From Planctomycetota bacterium (GTDB lineage: Bacteria > Planctomycetota > J058 > JAJDCQ01), in NCBI GenBank assembly GCA_029260755.1, contig JAJDCQ010000110.1:1-64000 (forward strand): a stretch of DNA of 64,000 nucleotides, written 5' to 3'. This document shows, one piece after another, positions 18,026-28,130 of this stretch; the first letter of the stretch is position 1; the number at the start of each line of letters is the position of its first letter. Both the position numbers and the translations under genes were made by a program. The notes under the pieces are model-generated. The model worked only from the letters and a program-made list of their open reading frames with translations, did no database searches and was not told where the DNA came from.

Positions 18026-21000
18026 ATGTCGAGCGATTCCGACGGGCCCGTCCCGGCCCGAGCCCAGCCCGCCACCGCCACGGCCACCCCGCCGCCGCAG
18101 CCGGTCGTCCCCGCGGACGTCGCGCCGGCCGCCGGGGAGGGCGACCCGACGCCGGCGACCGCGCGCTCGCTCGCGCGCCTCGTCGACGACGGGCGCGTCG
18201 CGGAGGCCTGGCGCCGCGTCGTCGCCGACGGCCTCGCCGACCGGCCCGACGACGCGGAGCTGAGCCTCGCCGCCGGCCGCCTGCTTCGGCACCTCGCTCC
18301 CCGCCGCGCGAGGTTGCTCCTACGTCGCGCGTTCCGACGGAGCCCGGACCATCCCGGTCTCCGCCTCGAGCGGCTCCGCGACGGGGTTCGCCGCGGCTGG
18401 CTCTGGGACGCGCTCGCCGCCTTCGCGGTCGAGCCCGAGGCGCCCGCGCCGGCGGACGATCGCACCCGGGCGCGGTGGCTCGCGACCCACGGCGGCGTCC
18501 ACGGGCATCTCCGGGATCTGGAGCGGGCCGCCGAGCTGACCGGCCGGGCCATCGCGCTCGCGCCCGACGATGGTTGGATCCGCGTCGAGCAGGCCGAGTG
18601 GCTCTTCGACGCCCGCCGCCTCCCCGCCGCCCGCGCCGCCTGCGAGCACGCCCTCTCGCTCCGCGCCGCGAACGTCGCTGCCGCGCAGACGCTCGCCCGC
18701 GTCCTCGACCTCCAGGGCCACCGCGACGAGGCGCTCGCCCGCCTCGAGGCGACCGCGGATGCGACCGAGAGCTTCGCACCGCTCTACTCGATCGCCGCCC
18801 TCCTCCTCGACGCGGGCCGCCTCGACGCCGCCGACGACGCGGTCGAGAAGGCGCTCGCTCGCCTCCCCGACGACCTCCCCGAGACGAGCTGGCAGGACAC
18901 CCTCGGGCTCCTGCGGGCGCGGATCCGCATCCGTCAGGGCCGCCACGACGACGCGCTCGCGCTGCTGCGGGCGCACCGCCGGCCGCGCCCGGCGCCGCCC
19001 GGCCCGCCCGCTCCGATCGACCAGCTCGTCGCCCGCCTCGAGGCGCGGCCCGCGACCCCGCTCCGGCGCGTCCACGCCGTCCCCGCGATCGCCCAGGAGC
19101 GCGGCACCTGCGCGCCGGCGACGGTCGCGAGCATCACGGCGTTCCTCGGCGCGCCCCTTCACCACGACGAGGTTCGCGACGCGGTCTGCTACGCCGGCAC
19201 GCCGAGCCATCGCGAGCGGGCGTGGCTCGCCGAGCGGGCCTACGTCGTCCGCCACTTCCACCCGACCTGGGGCGTCGCCCGGGCGCTCCTCGACCGAGGC
19301 CTCCCCTTCGCGCTCTCGATCCACGACCCCGATGGGGCGCACGCGCAGGCGGTCGTCGGCTACGACGAGGCGACCGGCGAGGTCGTCATCCGGGATCCCA
19401 TGACGAGCGTCCTCATCGAGGAGGACCTCGACGCCCTCCTCGAGCGCCGGTGCTACCCGCCCGCCCTCGGAACTCTGATCCTCCCGGGAGACGCGGCGGG
19501 CGAGGCGAAGGGCCGCGCCGACGGAATCGACCTCCCCGGCGAGGCGACCCTCGACCGCCTCCAGGAGGCACGCCTCGCCGCCGAGGCGCATCGGGTCGAC
19601 GACGCCTGGGCAATCCTCGAGCTCATCCGGCCCGACCTCGACGCGCTCGCGGCGCGCGTCGCGGACGGCGCCCGCCCCGCCGGCGACGAGCCGCTCGCCG
19701 ACGCGATCGCCTGGCTCGCCCTGCGCATCGAGCTCGCCCACCGCGACGGCCGCCCCGACGCGGCCGTCGAGGCCGCCGCCGACCTCCGCCGGCTGTTGCC
19801 CGACTCGGACGCGGCGCTCCTCGAGGAGGCGGCCGCCCTCACCGTCGCCGATCGTCGCCCCGAGGCGATCGCGCTGCTCGAGGACCGGATCGCCCGGGAC
19901 CCGACGCCGCACCCGCGCGTCCCCCGGATCCTCGCCGACCTCATCCGGGACCGGCACCCGGGCCGCGCCCTGCAGCTCGCCCGCGCCTCGGTTCGCCGGG
20001 CGCCGACGATCGCCGAGGCGTTCCACATCCTCGGCCACGTCCACGGATCGCTCCAGCAGCCCGCGCTCGCCCTCGAGGCGGACCTCGTCGCGAGCCGCCT
20101 CCGCGAGACCGATGAGCATTACGCCGACGCCGCGTTCGACGACGCCCGCGCGTGCGGCCGGACCGGCGACGGGATCGCGCGACTCGCCCACCGGGCCGCC
20201 GAGCTCGGCGACCGGAACGCGGCGCCGGCGGTCACCCTGGCCCGCGCCCACGAGCGTCTCCTCGACCTCGACGCCGCCGAGGCGGCCCTCGCCCACCAGC
20301 TCGGCCGAAGAGCGGACGACCCCGTCCCGATCGTCGAGCTCGCGCGCGTCCACGTCCTCGCCGGCCGCCTCGAGCAGGCGCAGCCGCTCTTGGCCCGCAG
20401 CCGCGGCCGCGCCGACGAGGTCGTCTGGCGCCGCGTCGCCCACCTCGAGGCCGACCGGGCGGGCCGCCGCCGCGACGTGCTCGACCACGCCGCCGCCATC
20501 GTCGAGCGCCGCCCGCGCGACTGGGTCGCCCAGGACGCCCGCCTCCGAGCGATCGGCGAGCTCTCGGGCATCGATGCGCTCCTCGACGCCGCGGACCTCC
20601 TCGTCGCGACGTTCCCCGACGAGGCCGAGCCGCTCCGGATCCGCTACCGCTGGCGCCAGGCCCGGAGCTCCGTCGGCGCGCGCGTCGAGCTCGTCCGCGC
20701 GATCGTCGCCGCCGACCCCGACGACCCGTGGGCGCTGCGCGAGCTCGCCCTGGCGCTTCGCGATGAGAGCCGCGCCGACGCGCCGACCGACGAGGCGCTC
20801 GCGCTCCTGCGCCGCGCCAGGACGATCGCCCCGCGCGAGGCCGCCTCGACCGGGCTGCTCGGCGACGCCCTCGCCGACGCGGGCGAGCGGGTCGCCGCGA
20901 TCGCCCTCGCCGACGAGACCATCCGTCGCGATCCGGCCTACGGCCTCGGCTGGGACCTTCGCCTCCGCCTCTGCGGCGACGACGAGGAGCGAGTCGCCCT

Positions 21001-23260
21001 CGCCCGGGCCGAGCTCGACCGGATCGCCGCGGCGCCCGTCGCCGGCCCCGAGCTCGACTCGCGCCTCGCCGCCAGCGGTCTCGATGCGACCGGTCGGCGT
21101 CGCTGGCTCGAGGAGCGCCTCGCGGCGCGGCCGGACGACCTCGTCGCCCGCTTCGTCCTCGGCTCGGAGCTCATCGCCGAGGGCGACGCCGCGGCGGCCC
21201 TCCGGAGCGTCGACGTCACGCTCGCGCGGCATCCCTCGTCGGCCTCCGCCCACGCGATGCGCGCCGACGTCCTCGCATCGATCGGCGACGACGCGGGCGC
21301 CCTCGAGGCGCTCGATCGGGTCACCGCGCTTCAGCCCGACCGCCTCCCGCCCCGTCGAAAGCGCGCCCGCCTCCTCGCGGAGCGCGGCGACCGGGACGCG
21401 GCCCTCGCCGAGGCCGACGCGATGATCGAGGCCGACCGCCTGGCGGCCGCCGCCCACGGCTGGGCGGCCGAGGTCGCCTGGGGGCTCGACGCGCGCGGCG
21501 ACGCGCTCGCGCGTCTCGAGGCGTGCCTCGAGCTCGAGCCGAGCTCGGCTCGCGCCCGCGAGCTGCTCTGCGAGTGGGCGACCGTCGAGACCGGGTCGGC
21601 CACCTCGATCGCGCGCCGGATCGCCCGCCGCCACCCGGACCTCCCCGGACCGTCGATCACCCTCGGCGAGATCCTCCTCGCCGCCGACCGCGCGGCCGAG
21701 GCGCTCGCCCCGTTCGACGACGCGGCCGAGGCCGCGGCCGACGCCTCGGGGGACCCGGCCCGCGACCTCGCCGCCGTCGCCCTCTGCGAGCTCGACCGGG
21801 CGGGCGAGGCTGTCGCCCGGCTCACGGCGTGGACGGCCGCCGAGCCGGCGAGCACGCCGCTGCGCGGTCGCCTCGCCTGGGCGCGTCGTCGGGCGGGCGA
21901 CCGCGACGGCGCCGTCGCCGCGCTGCGGGCGCTCGTCGCGGAGGCGCCGGGCTACGCGTGGGGGCTCGAGCAGCTCCTCGAGTGGCTCGACGAGGACGGC
22001 GACCAGGCGGCGATCGTCGAGGTCGGACCGCTCCTCATCGCCGCCCACCCCGACACGGTGACCGGGCGGGGCTACCTCGCCGACGCGCTCCTCCAGACCG
22101 GCGGCGCGCTCGACGACGCCGAGGCGCTCCTCCGCGAGGCGATCGAGCGCGCGCCCGACTACCAGTTCGCGCGTCTGCGCCTCGCCGATCTGCTCCGCGA
22201 CGGCGACCGCCCCGAGGAGGCGCTCGCGGTCCTCGCCGACGAGGAGGGGAGCGGGCCCACCGAGCCTCCGATCCGCCTCCGCCGGATCCGGCTGCTCCAC
22301 GGCCTCGAGCGGGAGGATGAGCGACGCGCCGAGCTCGACGAGCTGCTCGCCGGGCCGTGCGCGTCCGCGTCGGCGCCGGCCCTCGCGAGGATCATCGCCG
22401 ACGTCGACCGCGCGCTCCACGAGGCGTACGTCGAGGCCGCCGTCCGGCTCGCCGGCGAGGGGCGCATCGTGCCGGCGCATGTCGGGCCGGCCGCCCGGGC
22501 CGCGGCGACGCTCGGGCTCCGCGACTCGCTCGCCGCGCTCGAGGGAGCCGTCATCGGCGGCGCCGTCGCCGACGACGACGGAGCGACCCTGAGCCAGCTC
22601 GCCCTCGCCCGGGCCGACCTCGGCGACGCCGACGGCCTCGACGACCTGGTCGCGCGCGCCCCCGAGCTCGCGCGGAAGAGCGCCGCGTGGGCGAACGTCG
22701 GCCTGGCCCTCTTCCGCCAAGGGCGCGAGGTGACCGGCGTCGCGTGGATGGCCGACTGGCGCGACCGGAAGCTGCCGGACTGGGCGGCCTGGAACCTCGG
22801 CGTCGCCCTCCTCGCGGTGGGGCGGCTCGACGAGGCGCGCGCCGTCCACGACCGCGGCGCCGAGCGGTCCGACGACGCCGAGGATTGGGCGGCCGACCAC
22901 CACGCCGCGGCGGCGATGTACGCGACGTTCGCCGGCGAAACGGACGCGGCCCGCGCCGCCCTCGACGCGATGGCCGACGCCGAGGCATCGCTCGACCCGG
23001 CCGCCGTCTGCTTCCGCCAGATCGCCCGCCAGCTCATCCGGCTCGACGACCTGCCCCCCGCGCAGCGCCCGGCCGCCGACGCCCTCACCATCGAGCCGGT
23101 CCGCGCCGCCCTCACCGGCGACGACACCCTGCCGGCCGCCGCGAGCCAACGCGCATTCGCCGCCTACCGCGAGCGCGCGATCGCCCTCCTCCCCGGACGG
23201 CTCCGGCGGGCGTGGCGGCGGCTGACGACGACGAGGCTCGAGAGGGTCCGGGCCAGCTAG
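18026..23260 (+). CDS. giant TPR protein with embedded C39-like cysteine peptidase domain
   Basis: A 1744-residue soluble protein made almost wholly of TPR-type helix pairs (A/L/E-rich, ADxL-GR-DEA patterns), interrupted at about 347-485 by a C39-like peptidase domain. That domain has RRVHAVPAIAQERGTCAPAT with nucleophile C362, AHAQAVVGYDE with H439, and IRDPMTS with D457, all in the order and spacing of a papain-like triad. C39 domains usually cleave double-glycine leaders inside ABC exporters, but here no transporter is attached. The ATG at 18026 follows a GAGAGAG purine run. There is no signal peptide. It could process or bind peptides on a TPR scaffold. Confidence 0.8.
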   Translation: MSSDSDGPVPARAQPATATATPPPQPVVPADVAPAAGEGDPTPATARSLARLVDDGRVAEAWRRVVADGLADRPDDAELSLAAGRLLRHLAPRRARLLLRRAFRRSPDHPGLRLERLRDGVRRGWLWDALAAFAVEPEAPAPADDRTRARWLATHGGVHGHLRDLERAAELTGRAIALAPDDGWIRVEQAEWLFDARRLPAARAACEHALSLRAANVAAAQTLARVLDLQGHRDEALARLEATADATESFAPLYSIAALLLDAGRLDAADDAVEKALARLPDDLPETSWQDTLGLLRARIRIRQGRHDDALALLRAHRRPRPAPPGPPAPIDQLVARLEARPATPLRRVHAVPAIAQERGTCAPATVASITAFLGAPLHHDEVRDAVCYAGTPSHRERAWLAERAYVVRHFHPTWGVARALLDRGLPFALSIHDPDGAHAQAVVGYDEATGEVVIRDPMTSVLIEEDLDALLERRCYPPALGTLILPGDAAGEAKGRADGIDLPGEATLDRLQEARLAAEAHRVDDAWAILELIRPDLDALAARVADGARPAGDEPLADAIAWLALRIELAHRDGRPDAAVEAAADLRRLLPDSDAALLEEAAALTVADRRPEAIALLEDRIARDPTPHPRVPRILADLIRDRHPGRALQLARASVRRAPTIAEAFHILGHVHGSLQQPALALEADLVASRLRETDEHYADAAFDDARACGRTGDGIARLAHRAAELGDRNAAPAVTLARAHERLLDLDAAEAALAHQLGRRADDPVPIVELARVHVLAGRLEQAQPLLARSRGRADEVVWRRVAHLEADRAGRRRDVLDHAAAIVERRPRDWVAQDARLRAIGELSGIDALLDAADLLVATFPDEAEPLRIRYRWRQARSSVGARVELVRAIVAADPDDPWALRELALALRDESRADAPTDEALALLRRARTIAPREAASTGLLGDALADAGERVAAIALADETIRRDPAYGLGWDLRLRLCGDDEERVALARAELDRIAAAPVAGPELDSRLAASGLDATGRRRWLEERLAARPDDLVARFVLGSELIAEGDAAAALRSVDVTLARHPSSASAHAMRADVLASIGDDAGALEALDRVTALQPDRLPPRRKRARLLAERGDRDAALAEADAMIEADRLAAAAHGWAAEVAWGLDARGDALARLEACLELEPSSARARELLCEWATVETGSATSIARRIARRHPDLPGPSITLGEILLAADRAAEALAPFDDAAEAAADASGDPARDLAAVALCELDRAGEAVARLTAWTAAEPASTPLRGRLAWARRRAGDRDGAVAALRALVAEAPGYAWGLEQLLEWLDEDGDQAAIVEVGPLLIAAHPDTVTGRGYLADALLQTGGALDDAEALLREAIERAPDYQFARLRLADLLRDGDRPEEALAVLADEEGSGPTEPPIRLRRIRLLHGLEREDERRAELDELLAGPCASASAPALARIIADVDRALHEAYVEAAVRLAGEGRIVPAHVGPAARAAATLGLRDSLAALEGAVIGGAVADDDGATLSQLALARADLGDADGLDDLVARAPELARKSAAWANVGLALFRQGREVTGVAWMADWRDRKLPDWAAWNLGVALLAVGRLDEARAVHDRGAERSDDAEDWAADHHAAAAMYATFAGETDAARAALDAMADAEASLDPAAVCFRQIARQLIRLDDLPPAQRPAADALTIEPVRAALTGDDTLPAAASQRAFAAYRERAIALLPGRLRRAWRRLTTTRLERVRAS

Positions 23261-23322
23261 CGATCGACGCCCGAAACGACCCCATCGCGCAACCCCAAGC
23301 AACACCACGCCTTCCCCCCACA

Positions 23323-23410
23323 GGGGTCAGGTCCAGTATTTTTACCATTTGCGAGCGGACGGCTTCTCCGGCGAGCGGTTGGAAATGATAAAAATACTGG
23401 ACCTGACCCC
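23323..23410. repeat. MITE/REP-like fold-back element
   Basis: Arms of 28 nt (23323-23350 and 23383-23410) are inverted copies with one mismatch. The outer ends read GGGGTCAGGTCCAG and CTGGACCTGACCCC. The 32-nt loop contains GCGAGCGG twice (23351-23358, 23371-23378). The GGGGTCAGGTC end is one I associate with REP-associated Y1 (IS200-like) transposases. No transposase is in the window, so this would be a non-autonomous copy. The arms are AT-rich against a 70% GC background. The gap 23261-23475 holds nothing else. Confidence 0.75.
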
Positions 23411-23475
23411 TTGGTGGGTAAGCGTTGATCTGGAGGATGCTTACGCAATGGGAGTGATGAGCGGCCTCGTTGGCG

Positions 23476-25221
23476 CTATGGGGCCCAGGGCTGGGCGCGG
23501 AGCTTTCCGTCGGGGCGCTCCTCGAACAGGACGTCGCGTTCGAACTGGCGCCACGCGGCTTCGACCTCGGGGGCGTCGAGGCGCTCGGTCGGGACGTCGT
23601 GGAGGAAGCGGCGGAGGCCGCTCTGGGTCGGGACGAGCGCCGGCAGTCCTCCGCGCGCTCCGTCGTCCGCCTCGATGAGGAAGCGGACGAGCGAGAGCGA
23701 TCCGGCGTACCAGGCCGCGGCGTCGTCTCCGATGAAGTCGGCGTGGACGCCCCGGACGAGCTCGGCGAGCGGCCGGCGCTCGCCGCGGTTCTCGCGCGCC
23801 GCGAGGACGGTGAAGCGACTCCCCGAGCACCGAGCGGGATCGCCGATCGCGTCGGCCGCTCCGTGCTGGATCGACGCGGCGAGGTAGTCGGCGATGCCCT
23901 CGCCGAGCCACCGCGGCCGCTCGGTCCGACCGAGGGCGAGGTGCACCGCGTAGTGGACCGCCTCGTGGGTCAGCCCCTCGAGGAGGCTCTCGCGGTCGAG
24001 GCTCGGCCGGGCCCGGTACGCGATCAGACGATCCTCTGCCGCGAAGAATCCGTTCGAGCCCTTCATCTTCGCGTGGCCGTCGCGCTCGCAGAACCCGACG
24101 TAGTCCCGCCGGTCGCGGAAGAGGAGGAGGTCGAGCCGGCGCGCGGGCGGCGGCACCTCGAAGCGGACGAGCAGCTCGTTGAAGGCCGTCTCGAACCTCC
24201 CGGCGGCCCAGCGCGCGACCCACTCGGGGAGGTTCGATCGCACGCGGAAGAAGCGAGCCGTGTCGAACCTCGCGGCCCGCTCCCAGGGGACGGCGACCGC
24301 CTCGACGGCCGCCGTGGACGCGGCGGAGTCGCGACTGGCGGCGAGGGCGACCTCCATCGCATCGATCCACTCGCGCAGCTCGGCGGCGTCGTCGCCTTCG
24401 ACCCCGCCATCGAGGACGGCCCGGGCCTCGGCCAGGCGGCCGCGGCGCGCGTACGCTCCGGCGATCACGACGGCCGGGCTGCTCGCCGCGCCGCCGCTCG
24501 CCCGGATTCGTTCGAGGAGGAGGCGCGCCTCGTCCTCCCTCTCGGCGAGGGCGAGCTCGGCCGCGATCTCCTCGCCGAGGGCGATCGCGGCGCGCCGGCC
24601 CGCCTCGACGTCGATCACCGCGAGGATGCGCTCCGCCGCGAGCTCGAGCGCCTCGCGGTAGTAGGCGAGCGAGGCGAGGCGCAGCCGGGCCGTCGCCTCG
24701 GCGCCCTCGCTCGCGAACGGCAGCTCGATCCCGCGCCCGAGGAGCTCCTCCTCGGTCGACGCGTCGCCGCGCTCGCGGGCCTCGTCGGCGCCGACCTGGC
24801 AGCAGTAGCGAAGCAGCCCCTCGACCTCGGTTCGCCCGGCCTCCGACCCGACGTCCGGGAGGAGCGCCTCGAGATCGGCGACGGCCTCGGCGGGCTCACC
24901 GCGCGCGACGCGCGCGTGAATCGCCCGGTACTTCGCGCGCCAGGGCTCGTCCGTCTCGGGCTCGTCGGCCGCGGGATCGTCGGCGAAGAGGAGCGGTGGC
25001 TCCGGCTCGGGGGCGGGCTCCGGCGGGTGCGACCTCTCCGCGACGACCTCGACGGTCGGCGGGCTCGCTCGACGGAGCGCGATGAGCGTTCCGGCCAGGA
25101 TGATCGCTCCGCCGATGACCACGATCAGCACACCCTGGAGCAGTCGTTCGGCGACCGGGTCGCCCCGCTCGTCGCCCCGCTCGGCGCGTCGCCGTCGCCG
25201 TCGCGTCTTTCGCGTTCCCAT
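23476..25221 (-). CDS. membrane-anchored DUF1570-type zinc metallopeptidase-like protein
   Basis: A 581-residue protein with a basic head, one membrane helix (about 28-49), a Pro/Glu linker, a helical TPR-like middle (95-300) and a C-terminal gluzincin domain. HEAVH (419-423) is the HExxH zinc and catalytic motif, and E441 in WLGEGIADYL is the third ligand, 18 residues later as expected. DUF1570 proteins are abundant in planctomycetes and presumably extracytoplasmic. The ATG at 25221 has a GGGGGA purine run upstream. It lies 77 nt after the GST gene on the same strand. No substrate is known for the family. Confidence 0.8.
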   Translation of the reverse strand: MGTRKTRRRRRRAERGDERGDPVAERLLQGVLIVVIGGAIILAGTLIALRRASPPTVEVVAERSHPPEPAPEPEPPLLFADDPAADEPETDEPWRAKYRAIHARVARGEPAEAVADLEALLPDVGSEAGRTEVEGLLRYCCQVGADEARERGDASTEEELLGRGIELPFASEGAEATARLRLASLAYYREALELAAERILAVIDVEAGRRAAIALGEEIAAELALAEREDEARLLLERIRASGGAASSPAVVIAGAYARRGRLAEARAVLDGGVEGDDAAELREWIDAMEVALAASRDSAASTAAVEAVAVPWERAARFDTARFFRVRSNLPEWVARWAAGRFETAFNELLVRFEVPPPARRLDLLLFRDRRDYVGFCERDGHAKMKGSNGFFAAEDRLIAYRARPSLDRESLLEGLTHEAVHYAVHLALGRTERPRWLGEGIADYLAASIQHGAADAIGDPARCSGSRFTVLAARENRGERRPLAELVRGVHADFIGDDAAAWYAGSLSLVRFLIEADDGARGGLPALVPTQSGLRRFLHDVPTERLDAPEVEAAWRQFERDVLFEERPDGKLRAQPWAP

Positions 25222-25298
25222 TCCGTCCCCCGCTCAGGCTCACCCGCGAGCCGGCGCGCGAGTTCCCGCCGCACGGGCGATCCGCTGCGGGGCCCCGC

Positions 25299-26072
25299 CT
25301 AGGCCACCTCGGCCGACGGATCGCGGTGACGCGCGTAGGTCTCCATCACCCAGCGAGATCCGGCCCGCTCTGCGATGCCGTCGCGCAGCTCGACCAGCCG
25401 GGGTGGCCAGGGGTCGGGGAGAGGATAGGGGAACTCGGGCGGGCGCAGGATCGCGGTCATCACGGCCGCCGCCGTGAGGTCGGCGACCGAGAACGCCCCC
25501 CCGACGAGGAACCCCGCGCTCGACCGCTCGAGCTCGGCCTCGAGCCGGTCGAGGTGACCCGGCAGGCGCGCGGCCGCCCGCTCGATCCCCGCGACGTCGA
25601 GGCCGAGCACCTTGCGGAAGACCGGACGCATGAACGGGAACGCGAGCCGGTAGCTCACGCGCCGCGCGAGACCGAACCCATCGGTCGCGAGCCGCGTCGC
25701 GTCCGCCGAGTCATCGATGTAGGCCGACCAGAACAGGGTGCGGACGTCGGGCGCGACCTCCTCGTCGAAGAAGTCCTCGATCGCGAGGGCGCGCGCCCGC
25801 TCCTCGGGGTCCGCGGGGTAGAGCGGCGGGTCGGGTCGGATCCGCTCGAGCTCCGCGATGATGTCGGTCGAGTCGTGGAGGACACGCTCTCCGAGCCGCA
25901 GGACGGGCGTCTTCTCCTGCCCCGAGAGTCGGCGCACTCTCCGCATGTGAAAGCCGGGGATCAGCGCCGTTCGCCGGTGCGCCCATCGCTTGCGGTCGAG
26001 CGCCCAGCGAACCTTCTCGTTGTAGTGGCTGACGCGGAAGTGCCAGAGCTGCGGCGTGGGATCGGCGGTCAT
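25299..26072 (-). CDS. glutathione S-transferase family protein
   Basis: A 257-residue two-domain GST-like protein. The thioredoxin-like N-domain has RVSHYNEKVRWAL (residues at the glutathione-activating position and the following helix), the cis-proline KTPVL, and DSTDII, which matches the E/D-S-x-x-I glutathione-binding site. The all-helical C-domain includes FLVGGAFSVADLTAAAVM, the usual N-capping motif region. Typical roles are glutathione conjugation or reduction of electrophiles. Whether this organism makes glutathione cannot be seen here. The start is a clean ATG, divergent from recQ. Confidence 0.88.
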   Translation of the reverse strand: MTADPTPQLWHFRVSHYNEKVRWALDRKRWAHRRTALIPGFHMRRVRRLSGQEKTPVLRLGERVLHDSTDIIAELERIRPDPPLYPADPEERARALAIEDFFDEEVAPDVRTLFWSAYIDDSADATRLATDGFGLARRVSYRLAFPFMRPVFRKVLGLDVAGIERAAARLPGHLDRLEAELERSSAGFLVGGAFSVADLTAAAVMTAILRPPEFPYPLPDPWPPRLVELRDGIAERAGSRWVMETYARHRDPSAEVA

Positions 26073-26102
26073 CGGAAGCCCATCATAGTCGCGAGACCGT
26101 TC

Positions 26103-26111
26103 TGGTAGAAT
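26103..26111 (+). promoter_or_regulatory. extended -10 element upstream of recQ
   Basis: TGG-TAGAAT fits an extended -10 (TGn plus TAnAAT). No -35 is evident. It would give a leader of about 100 nt to recQ. Confidence 0.35.
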
Positions 26112-26218
26112 GCGCCCCGGGATGAGCCGCGCCGACGGGACGCCCGGGCGGCTGAATCGTCCCTCGCTCGACGTAACTCCAGAGGTATCGGGCCACCGGA
26201 TGCCGCCAGGCAGCCGGC

Positions 26219-28126
26219 ATGGGAGGTGCGCAGGAGGCCGTGACCGCGACTCCCGAATCCCCCCACTGGAGGCAGATGGAGATGGGCCCCCAAGCGCCGA
26301 GCGTCACCCCGCCGCCGAGCGGCATCCACGGCCCCGAGGCGATCCGCGACGCCCTCAGCCAGCACTGGGGCTTCGAGGCGTTCCGCCCCGGCCAGGAGCA
26401 GGTCGTCTCGGCCGTCCTCGCCGGCCGCGACGCCCTCGCCGTCATGCCGACCGGCGGCGGCAAGTCGCTCTGCTTCCAGCTCCCGGCGATGCTGCTCGAG
26501 AACCCGGTCGTCGTCGTCTCGCCGCTCATCTCATTGATGAAGGACCAGACCGACGCCCTGCGGGTCCACGGGATCACCGGCGTCGCCTTCCTCAACAGCA
26601 GCCTCGACGGCTACGAGCGCGAGCGGGTGCGCGGCGGCTACGCCAAGGGCCAGATCCGCCTCCTCTACGTCGCCCCCGAGGGCCTCGCCACGACGCAGAT
26701 GCAGAACCTGCTCGAGGTGCGCCGCCCCGGGCTGTTCGTCGTCGACGAGGCCCACTGCGTCAGCGTCTGGGGCCACGACTTCCGACCGACGTACCGGCTG
26801 CTCCCGCCGGTGTTCCGGGCGTATCGCGAGACGCCGGTCCTCGCGGTGACCGCCACGGCGACTCCGCGCGTCCGCGACGACATCATCGATGGGTTGGGAC
26901 TGCGCGACCCGGAGACGGTCGTGCTCTCGATGCGGCGCGACAACCTCTCCCTCGAGGTGCTCCCCAGCCCGCGACGCGCCCACGCGGCCGATCTCCGCAA
27001 CCTGTGCCGCGAGATCGACGGCTCGATCATCGTCTACGCCGGAAGCCGGAAGCGGACCGAGGAGCTCGCCCGCGTCCTCATCGACGCCGGCGAGTCGGCC
27101 GAGGCCTACCACGCCGGCCTCCACAGCGAGGTGCGCGCCGGCGTCCAGGATCGCTTCCTCGACGACACGACGCGGGTCGTGGTCGCGACGATCGCCTTCG
27201 GGATGGGCATCGACAAGCCCGACGTCCGCGCGGTGATCCACGACCGCTTCCCCGGCACCCTCGAGGCCTACGCCCAGGAGGTCGGCCGCGCCGGGCGCGA
27301 CGGCAAGCCGAGCCGCTGCGTCACCCTCTACAACGCGGGCGACCGGGGCAGCCACGTCCACTTCATCCAGGAGCGCTACCCCGACCTCGAGGAGTGCCGC
27401 AAGGTCTACAAGCTGATCCGCCGGCACCGGACGCTGCGCGAGGTGACCGCGTTCACCGACTTCCGCGAGCTCGGCCCCGACAAGATCAACGGGGCGACCC
27501 TCGTCCTGCTCGAGCAGGGCTTCCTCCGCGGCGACATCAACGGGCCGCTCGAGTGCGTCCCGCGTCCGACGGGCGGGCAGCTCGACCTCGACGTCGTCTA
27601 CAAGCGCAAGAACGCCGAGTTCCGCCGCCTCGACGCCGTCGTCGAGTTCTTCGACGCCGAGGCGTGTCTGTGGCAGCGGCTCCAGGGCTGGTTCGGCGAG
27701 GACGCGAAGACGTGCGGCAACTGCAGCGCGTGCGACTCGGGCCGGCTGCAGACCGTCCTCGCGAAGCAGGACACCAAGCGACGACGCAAGACTTCGCGAG
27801 TCCCGAAGGAAGGGAGCGGGGGACGCCACGACGCCGGATCGAAGAAGTCCGCGGCCGAGAAGGCGCCGATGGCCGCGCCGCTCTCCTTCGAGCAGCGCCT
27901 CGTCTACGACGCGCTCAAGGAGTGGCGCCGCGAGCAGGCGACCGAGCTCAACGTCCGCGCGTATCACATCTTCACCAACCGGACGCTCGACGAGATCGTC
28001 GCCGCCGACCCGAAGACCGAGAGCGCGTTGCTGCAGTGTTACGGCGTCGGCCCGCAGACGCTCGAGCGCTTCGGCGCGGCGATCCTCGCCGTCCTCGCCG
28101 AGCACCGCAAAGAGAGCGACGGCTGA
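26219..28126 (+). CDS. recQ: RecQ-family ATP-dependent DNA helicase
   Basis: A 635-residue 3'-5' DNA helicase for recombination and replication-fork repair. Walker A PTGGGKS is at about 77-83, and the DEAH box is VVDEAHCVSVWGHDFRPTY (176-179), including the RecQ aromatic-rich loop. TATATP and GRAGRDGKPSRC are motifs III and VI. A RecQ zinc-binding set of cysteines lies at CLWQ...CGNCSAC (about 480-505). A Lys/Arg-rich linker follows, and an HRDC domain closes the protein (about 555-630). The first 35 residues are poorly conserved. Other possible starts are GTG 26240 and ATG 26276 (GGAGG upstream). Confidence 0.93.
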   Translation: MGGAQEAVTATPESPHWRQMEMGPQAPSVTPPPSGIHGPEAIRDALSQHWGFEAFRPGQEQVVSAVLAGRDALAVMPTGGGKSLCFQLPAMLLENPVVVVSPLISLMKDQTDALRVHGITGVAFLNSSLDGYERERVRGGYAKGQIRLLYVAPEGLATTQMQNLLEVRRPGLFVVDEAHCVSVWGHDFRPTYRLLPPVFRAYRETPVLAVTATATPRVRDDIIDGLGLRDPETVVLSMRRDNLSLEVLPSPRRAHAADLRNLCREIDGSIIVYAGSRKRTEELARVLIDAGESAEAYHAGLHSEVRAGVQDRFLDDTTRVVVATIAFGMGIDKPDVRAVIHDRFPGTLEAYAQEVGRAGRDGKPSRCVTLYNAGDRGSHVHFIQERYPDLEECRKVYKLIRRHRTLREVTAFTDFRELGPDKINGATLVLLEQGFLRGDINGPLECVPRPTGGQLDLDVVYKRKNAEFRRLDAVVEFFDAEACLWQRLQGWFGEDAKTCGNCSACDSGRLQTVLAKQDTKRRRKTSRVPKEGSGGRHDAGSKKSAAEKAPMAAPLSFEQRLVYDALKEWRREQATELNVRAYHIFTNRTLDEIVAADPKTESALLQCYGVGPQTLERFGAAILAVLAEHRKESDG

Positions 28127-28130
28127 CCCG

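Noticed and set aside
18320..23308. A 1662-codon open frame on the minus strand opposite the TPR protein
   Set aside because: Arginine/glycine/aspartate-rich translation without domains; it is the antisense shadow of a high-GC gene. The same holds for 44109-48269 minus, 14686-16884 minus, 5184-8087 minus and 8174-10813 minus.
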